NCBI GenBank assembly: GCA_963934855.1
Contig: CAWWAC010000035.1
Coordinates: forward strand, 1-11,878
Origin: MAG-120531 sp963934855
GTDB lineage: Bacteria; Bacteroidota; Bacteroidia; Flavobacteriales; Flavobacteriaceae
Length of the DNA: 11,878 nucleotides
Direction: 5' to 3'
Shown: positions 7,862 to 11,878 of the stretch, piece after piece
Layout of the letters: the number at the start of each line of letters is the position of its first letter
How positions within the stretch are numbered: position 1 is the stretch's first letter
Translations under genes and position numbers: made by a program
The notes under the pieces: model-generated
What the model was told of the DNA's origin: nothing
What the model saw: only the letters and a program-made list of their open reading frames with translations
Database searches by the model: none

Positions 7862-8410
7862 CTATTGTTTTTTTGGAGGGTATTGTGATAGAATTTCGTT
7901 GACAAATTTCTGAATAATTTCTTGTTTTTTTATAGGGTCACTGCTGGGCTCTAATAAACCCACTCCGCTTCCTTGCCAAATGAGTCTCTTGTTTTTAGTT
8001 TCAATAAGGTCTATAAATAAGCGCCCTTCTGCTCTAGTAGAAATTTGAGTAGTTTGCATACCCATTCCAGGCCAAAACCATGGATTCCACCCCCATCCCC
8101 ATCCCATGCCATTGTTGTTATAGATGTCTATTTTAGATTCTTCTTTAGTGAAAATATTCACTAAAATATCTGGCTGTTCAGAGGGTCTAAAGCCTTTGGA
8201 TTGTAAGCTGGTTTCAATAGCTTTTAAAATTCTTTTTTTGTCTAAATCAGAAATTTGAACCTGGTCTACACCTTTTTTATAAAAGGCATAGGAACTGTAA
8301 TTCTCAAAATTTACGAGTGGGTCATAATCTGCAATCACTTTAATGCTGCTACAGCTATTTAAAACATTTAAGATTAAAAGGGACATGCTTAAAAGAATTA
8401 TTTTTTTCAT
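7862..8410 (-). CDS. DUF4136-family lipoprotein
   Basis: This 182-residue protein starts with a lipoprotein signal peptide (MKKIILLSMSLLILNVLNSC), with the lipid-attachment cysteine at position 20. It is probably carried to a membrane facing the periplasm. The mature part fits DUF4136: FENYSSYAFYK near the start, a helix with DKKRILKAIETSLQSKGF, then DILVNIF, and late strands EGRLFIDLIE and KRLIWQGSG. Between the halves lies a striking Trp/Gly/Met-rich insert (about 101-118: GMGWGWGWNPWFWPGMGM), of a kind often seen in Bacteroidota members of the family. Function is unknown; nothing catalytic is visible. It stands alone on the minus strand, with a plausible promoter of its own, and is separated by 151 bp from the DUF5522 gene upstream. 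The family call is confident. Confidence 0.88.
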   Translation of the reverse strand: MKKIILLSMSLLILNVLNSCSSIKVIADYDPLVNFENYSSYAFYKKGVDQVQISDLDKKRILKAIETSLQSKGFRPSEQPDILVNIFTKEESKIDIYNNNGMGWGWGWNPWFWPGMGMQTTQISTRAEGRLFIDLIETKNKRLIWQGSGVGLLEPSSDPIKKQEIIQKFVNEILSQYPPKKQ

Positions 8411-8454
8411 GATAGTTGCATTTAAGTGATTTTTTTCCAGTTTAATATTTTCAT

Positions 8455-8486
8455 TAAAAATAGGCTATTTCACAGATTTATAACAA
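8455..8486 (-). promoter_or_regulatory. candidate promoter of the DUF4136 lipoprotein gene
   Basis: On the minus strand, TATTTTTA (complement of 8455-8462) matches TAnnTTTG at all but the last base. A TTG (complement of 8484-8486) lies 21 bp upstream. The implied leader is about 35-40 nt. The region is very AT-rich, so chance matches are likely. Confidence 0.35.
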
Positions 8487-8561
8487 ATAATATATCTTCT
8501 AAAATACAATAATTATGCCAAGTTGTAGGGCTATTTATTTGACACGCTAAGGCATTATATT

Positions 8562-8720
8562 TTATTGTCTGTTAGTCTTTGAATCATAGCCATAAGGGCA
8601 ATGTCTACAATTACTTTCACAGCAATAACCTCTTTTTAAATGATATTGAGTGGTAAAAACTCGATAACCACTAGGGTCGTAATAAAAATCTCCTTCCTCA
8701 ATAGGAATGTATTTTTTCAT
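8562..8720 (-). CDS. DUF5522-type small Cys-rich protein
   Basis: This short ORF encodes 52 residues: MKKYIPIEEGDFYYDPSGYR, then VFTTQYHLKRGYCC, ESNCRHCPYGYD and a short polar tail. The DFYY...GYRVFT.QYHL.RG.CC...CRHCPYG pattern matches the DUF5522 family, found widely in Bacteroidota and related to a eukaryotic small protein. Four cysteines (C33, C34, C38, C41) and H40 form a compact cluster that could bind a metal such as zinc; this is inference. There is no signal peptide or membrane segment, so it is likely cytoplasmic. Function is unknown. The conserved motif and clean start and stop make it a real gene despite its size. It is divergent from the PLP-enzyme operon and its ATG overlaps, as ATGA, the stop of a 20-codon ORF starting at 8779. 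Confidence 0.88.
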   Translation of the reverse strand: MKKYIPIEEGDFYYDPSGYRVFTTQYHLKRGYCCESNCRHCPYGYDSKTNRQ

Positions 8721-8785
8721 GGAATAAAATTACAATTTTTAAGCATATTTCTGTAACTATCTGTTGAGTTCTCTGTCATTTTTTC

Positions 8786-8814
8786 TTTGAATTAAGTGTA
8801 AGTGGCTATCTTTG
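8786..8814 (+). promoter_or_regulatory. promoter of the PLP enzyme-glucosaminidase-hemL operon
   Basis: TATCTTTG at 8807-8814 is an exact match to the -7 consensus TAnnTTTG, and TTTG at 8786-8789 supplies the -33 TTG with a 17-bp spacer. The upstream neighbour is divergent, so the operon needs a promoter within about 120 bp and this is the best match there. Transcription would start near 8819-8822, downstream of the TTG at 8812. Confidence 0.5.
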
Positions 8815-8841
8815 TACAGGCCTAGATTACAACTGCATATT

Positions 8842-9747
8842 TTGAATGAAACTGCCATATATACAACTATAGACCTTCCTATTTTAAAAGAAAAGGGAGT
8901 GCAACTCACTGTAAAGAGAGAAGATTTGTTGTTTCCTGAGATTTCTGGTAATAAATACAGAAAGCTCAAATACAATTTGCTGGCAGCTAAAGCTGCAAAG
9001 CAGCGCACGCTGCTCACCTTTGGTGGTGGTTTTTCAAACCATATTGCCGCCACCGCGTTTGCAGGAAAACACTATGGTTTTCAAACCATTGGTGTGATTA
9101 GAGGGGAAGAGTTAGCACATGGCCCTTTAAACCCCACCCTAGCTTTGGCATTGAATAACGGCATGCATTTGCATTTTATCTCCAGAGAAGATTACCGCAA
9201 AAAAGAGCATCTAGATTTTATAAAAAACTTAGAAGCGGTATTTGGGACTTTTTATTTGCTTCCAGAAGGAGGAACCAATGCATTGGCAGTGAAAGGCTGT
9301 AGTGAAATGATCCACGCTTTAGACCAGCGTTTTTCTCATATAGCTTTGTCAGTAGGGACAGGAGGCACCCTTGCAGGGATTAGTAAGGCTGCTTTTCCCC
9401 ACCAAGAAGTTCTTGGATTTTCAGCTTTAAAAGGTGATTTTTTGCAAAAAGATATTCGTAATTTTACATCAGAGAAAAATTGGCGTTTGCTGCTTGATTT
9501 CCATTTTGGAGGTTACGCTAAAATTCAACCAGATTTGGTAGCCTTTATAAATAATTTTAAAGCAGCAACACAGCTTTCATTAGATCCTATTTATACAGGA
9601 AAAATGGCCTTTGGTCTTTTAGATATGATCAAAAATGACCACTTTAAGCCAGGCAGTGACATTTTAATGGTACATAGCGGGGGCCTACAAGCCATAAAAG
9701 GAATAAATAATATTTTAGAAAAAAAGGGAGAGGCCTTGTTGCTATGA
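8842..9747 (+). CDS. fold-type II PLP enzyme, D-cysteine desulfhydrase/ACC deaminase family
   Basis: The protein is about 301 residues and fits the ACC deaminase/D-cysteine desulfhydrase family of tryptophan-synthase-beta-like PLP enzymes. Counting from the TTG at 8842, the PLP lysine is K38 (SGNKYRKLKY), the substrate-carboxylate loop is GGGFSNH (61-67), and the phosphate cup is GTGGT (172-176). Such enzymes eliminate ammonia from amino acids such as D-cysteine, also releasing sulfide. At the two positions reported to separate the activities, where Pseudomonas ACC deaminase has E295 and L322, this protein has T252 (DPIYTGK) and S279 (HSGG). That argues against true ACC deaminase. No ATG lies near the N-terminus. 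TTG 8842 gives a family-like start (NETAIYTTIDLPIL); the frame is open up to TTG 8812, but that codon lies inside the predicted -7 element. Its stop overlaps the next gene's start (ATGA). Confidence 0.88.
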   Translation: MNETAIYTTIDLPILKEKGVQLTVKREDLLFPEISGNKYRKLKYNLLAAKAAKQRTLLTFGGGFSNHIAATAFAGKHYGFQTIGVIRGEELAHGPLNPTLALALNNGMHLHFISREDYRKKEHLDFIKNLEAVFGTFYLLPEGGTNALAVKGCSEMIHALDQRFSHIALSVGTGGTLAGISKAAFPHQEVLGFSALKGDFLQKDIRNFTSEKNWRLLLDFHFGGYAKIQPDLVAFINNFKAATQLSLDPIYTGKMAFGLLDMIKNDHFKPGSDILMVHSGGLQAIKGINNILEKKGEALLL

Positions 9748-10571
9748 AAGGACCATCATTTTTTATACTTTGTTTTATGAGCTTGCTACTTATGGGTTGT
9801 TTTGCTAAAAAGAAACGCTCTTATGCAAAAGGAGCGGCTAGAAACTCAGAGCGCTCTACCAGAGAAAAGAATGGACAGGACTCAGCGACTCCATTTACCT
9901 TTAATTCTGCAGAGGATTATATTGCTACATTTGCACCTATAGCCATTGAAGAAATGGAACAATACGGTATTCCTGCAAGCATTACTTTGGCCCAAGGCTT
10001 ATTGGAAAGTGGGGCAGGCAGCAGCCACTTAGTTAAAAAGTCTAACAATCACTTTGGAATTAAATGCCATACTACCTGGAAAGGGCTTTCTACCACCCAT
10101 GACGATGACCAGAAAGGGGAGTGTTTTAGAAAGTATATTCACCCAAGAGAATCTTATAGAGACCATAGTTTATTTCTGATAAATGGCCGTAGGTATGCTT
10201 TTTTGTTTGACTATAAAATAACAGATTATAAATCTTGGGCAGAGGGTTTAAGAACAGCTGGTTACGCCACAGACCCAAAATATCCTGCCAAGTTAATAAA
10301 GCAGATAGAAAACTATAGGTTAGATCAATATGACCAACCTAAAGCTTTAAAAAAATTAAGCCGCAGGCAGGTCAGCACCGCTCAGACCAAACAGCCAATT
10401 TATAGAGGACAAAGCGTTAATTCTCAATCTTTTTACAAGGTTCAGAATGGAGACACTTTATTTAGTATTTCAAAGAAATACGGTCTTAGTGTGAGGGATT
10501 TACAAGTCTTAAATGATTTAGAAGGTACTACTATTAGGGAGGGAGATCAATTAAAAATTAGCTTAAAATAA
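9744..10571 (+). CDS. lipoprotein N-acetylglucosaminidase (GH73-like) with LysM domain
   Basis: This 275-residue protein has a lipoprotein signal peptide ending in LLLMGC, with the acylated cysteine at position 19. A basic, polar linker (20-50) follows, then a glucosaminidase domain (about 56-200) of the FlgJ/autolysin type. Its catalytic glutamate is probably E88 in AQGLLESGAGSSHL. The NNHFGIKCH motif (101-109), the SYRDHSLFL stretch and W165AEGLRTAGYATDPKYP are hallmarks of the family. A LysM peptidoglycan-binding domain occupies 230-274 (YKVQNGDTLFSISKKYGLS). It is expected to cut the glycan backbone of peptidoglycan from the outer or inner membrane surface in the periplasm. The ATG overlaps the stop of the PLP enzyme gene by four bases, and hemL begins four bases after its stop, so all three are one operon. 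The assignment is firm; its physiological role (growth, division or turnover) is not visible. Confidence 0.93.
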   Translation: MKGPSFFILCFMSLLLMGCFAKKKRSYAKGAARNSERSTREKNGQDSATPFTFNSAEDYIATFAPIAIEEMEQYGIPASITLAQGLLESGAGSSHLVKKSNNHFGIKCHTTWKGLSTTHDDDQKGECFRKYIHPRESYRDHSLFLINGRRYAFLFDYKITDYKSWAEGLRTAGYATDPKYPAKLIKQIENYRLDQYDQPKALKKLSRRQVSTAQTKQPIYRGQSVNSQSFYKVQNGDTLFSISKKYGLSVRDLQVLNDLEGTTIREGDQLKISLK

Positions 10572-10575
10572 GCAT

Positions 10576-11865
10576 ATGAATTACCAAAGAAGCAGCGCTC
10601 TTTTTGCAGCAGCGCAACAATATATTCCAGGCGGTGTTAATTCACCAGTAAGGGCTTTTAAGGCCGTAGGAGGAACTCCTATTTTTGTATCGCATGCCAA
10701 AGGAGCTTATTTATATGACGTAGACGGCAATAGGTATGTAGATTTTATTTCTTCTTGGGGGCCTTTAATTTTGGGGCATGCCTATGAGCCTGTTATTAAT
10801 GCAGTCATTGAAAAAGCCAAATTAGGCACCTCTTTTGGAATGCCCACCGCCATTGAAACAGAATTGGCAGCCTTGGCTGTGAAAATGGTTCCGGGCATTG
10901 AAAAAATTAGATTTGTCAATTCTGGAACAGAGGCATGCATGAGTGCTATACGTTTGGCCAGAGGATTTACGGGGAAAGATAAAATCATAAAATTTAAGGG
11001 CTGTTATCACGGTCACTCAGACGCTTTTCTTATTCAGGCAGGATCTGGTGCTGTTACTTTTGGAGCACCTAGTAGCCCTGGGGTCACCAAAGGAACAGCA
11101 AAAGACACCCTTTTAGCAGATTATAATGATTTAGAAGGAATTTACCAATTGGTAGAAGAACACAAAGGAAGTATTGCTGCAATCATTATTGAACCTGTTG
11201 CGGGAAATATGGGTTGTATATCTCCCTCTCAGGCTTTTATTCAGGGGCTCAGATCTATCTGTACTAATGAGGATATTTTATTGGTCTTTGATGAGGTGAT
11301 GACTGGTTTTAGACTGGCTGCTGGGGGTGCCCAAGAGCTATTAGATGTGAGGGCAGACATTCTGTGTTTTGGAAAAGTAATTGGGGGTGGTTTGCCCGTG
11401 GGAGCTTTTGCTGCCAAGACAGAAATTATGAGTCACTTAGCGCCAGAAGGAGCTATTTATCAAGCGGGAACCCTCAGTGGCAATCCTCTAGCTATGAGTG
11501 CAGGTTTGGCTATGCTGCAGGCTTTGGATTTAGAGCCTCAAATATTTAAAAGTTTGGCAGAAAAAACAGCCTACCTTCACAAAGGGATGGAGGCTGTTTT
11601 AGTGCGCCATAAAATTCCCCATACTATTAACAGGGTAGGGTCTATGATGTCTGTTCACTTTACAACTGAAGCAGTAATAGACTTTTCAACTGCTGCACTA
11701 GCAGACAACGAAACTTTTAAAAAGTATTTTCACGGCATGTTGTCATGTGGGGTTTATTTACCACCCTCTGCCTATGAAAGTTACTTTTTAAATGACGCTA
11801 TTTCCTATGCAGATTTGGATTTTACCATTGCGGCCTTAGAATCTATAGCAGACCGTTTAAAATAA
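10576..11865 (+). CDS. hemL: glutamate-1-semialdehyde 2,1-aminomutase
   Basis: This 429-residue class III PLP aminotransferase-fold enzyme converts glutamate-1-semialdehyde to 5-aminolevulinate, the last step of the C5 route into heme and other tetrapyrroles. It is cytoplasmic and normally dimeric. The N-terminal IPGGVNSPVRAF signature, the VNSGTEACMSAIRLAR cofactor-binding segment, KGCYHGHSD, and IIEPVAGNMG are all present. The dyad VFDEVMTGFR (Asp contacting the pyridine nitrogen) is followed by the Schiff-base lysine K267 in CFGKVIGGGLPVGAF. YQAGTLSGNPLAM, which contacts the PLP phosphate across the dimer, follows. Length equals the usual 425-430 residues and nothing is missing. It lies four bases after the glucosaminidase gene and is the third gene of the operon. 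The window ends 13 bp after its stop, so its terminator or further operon members cannot be seen. Confidence 0.98.
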   Translation: MNYQRSSALFAAAQQYIPGGVNSPVRAFKAVGGTPIFVSHAKGAYLYDVDGNRYVDFISSWGPLILGHAYEPVINAVIEKAKLGTSFGMPTAIETELAALAVKMVPGIEKIRFVNSGTEACMSAIRLARGFTGKDKIIKFKGCYHGHSDAFLIQAGSGAVTFGAPSSPGVTKGTAKDTLLADYNDLEGIYQLVEEHKGSIAAIIIEPVAGNMGCISPSQAFIQGLRSICTNEDILLVFDEVMTGFRLAAGGAQELLDVRADILCFGKVIGGGLPVGAFAAKTEIMSHLAPEGAIYQAGTLSGNPLAMSAGLAMLQALDLEPQIFKSLAEKTAYLHKGMEAVLVRHKIPHTINRVGSMMSVHFTTEAVIDFSTAALADNETFKKYFHGMLSCGVYLPPSAYESYFLNDAISYADLDFTIAALESIADRLK

Positions 11866-11878
11866 TTCAGTAGCTACC

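Noticed and set aside
8757..9053. 98-residue minus-strand ORF across the start of the PLP-enzyme gene
   Set aside because: It is antisense to a well-supported family gene and its translation has no recognisable motif; it is a shadow frame.
1..11878. CRISPR array, tRNA or rRNA genes, insertion sequence, prophage or defence system
   Set aside because: No spaced direct repeats, cloverleaf-like stretches, transposase or integrase motifs, or terminal inverted repeats were seen, and nearly all sequence is explained by ordinary chromosomal genes.

Overview
The window is AT-rich chromosomal DNA from a member of the Bacteroidota, most likely the family Flavobacteriaceae. The evidence is a large plug-plus-barrel outer-membrane protein, a GSCFA-domain protein, a DUF4136 lipoprotein, a DUF5522 mini-protein, TAnnTTTG-type promoter elements and the lack of strong Shine-Dalgarno sequences. 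I see no mobile element, phage gene, CRISPR array, tRNA or rRNA. It reads as an ordinary housekeeping and cell-envelope segment, not an accessory island.

Layout. Positions 1-2435 hold the 3' part of a TonB-dependent-receptor-like outer-membrane protein whose N-terminus lies outside the window. It converges on a two-gene minus-strand operon (3829 down to 2526): a membrane-anchored M23 (LytM) endopeptidase and a short MerR-type regulator, with stop and start codons overlapping as TAATG. A long hairpin (2507-2547) between the convergent genes can end transcription from both sides. A divergent promoter region (3830-3993) separates this operon from alaS (alanyl-tRNA synthetase), which is followed by a GSCFA-family SGNH-like hydrolase gene. 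Next come two minus-strand genes: a DUF4136 lipoprotein (7862-8410) and a 52-residue Cys-rich DUF5522 protein (8562-8720). The last region is a tight plus-strand operon (8842-11865): a fold-type II PLP enzyme of the ACC deaminase/D-cysteine desulfhydrase family, a lipoprotein N-acetylglucosaminidase with a LysM domain, and hemL (glutamate-1-semialdehyde aminomutase).

How the genes relate. Two gene groups act on peptidoglycan: the M23 endopeptidase cuts cross-links and the GH73-like glucosaminidase cuts glycan strands. alaS and hemL are core translation and tetrapyrrole genes. The PLP enzyme, usually annotated as ACC deaminase, carries residues at the two specificity-determining positions that argue against ACC deaminase activity. 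Its start is also unusual: there is no ATG near the N-terminus, and the best promoter -7 element covers the most upstream TTG.

No convincing undescribed multi-gene system is present. The observations most worth checking are the PLP enzyme's specificity and start codon, the MerR dyad lying inside its own operon's promoter, the small DUF5522 gene, and the uncharacterised GSCFA enzyme beside alaS.
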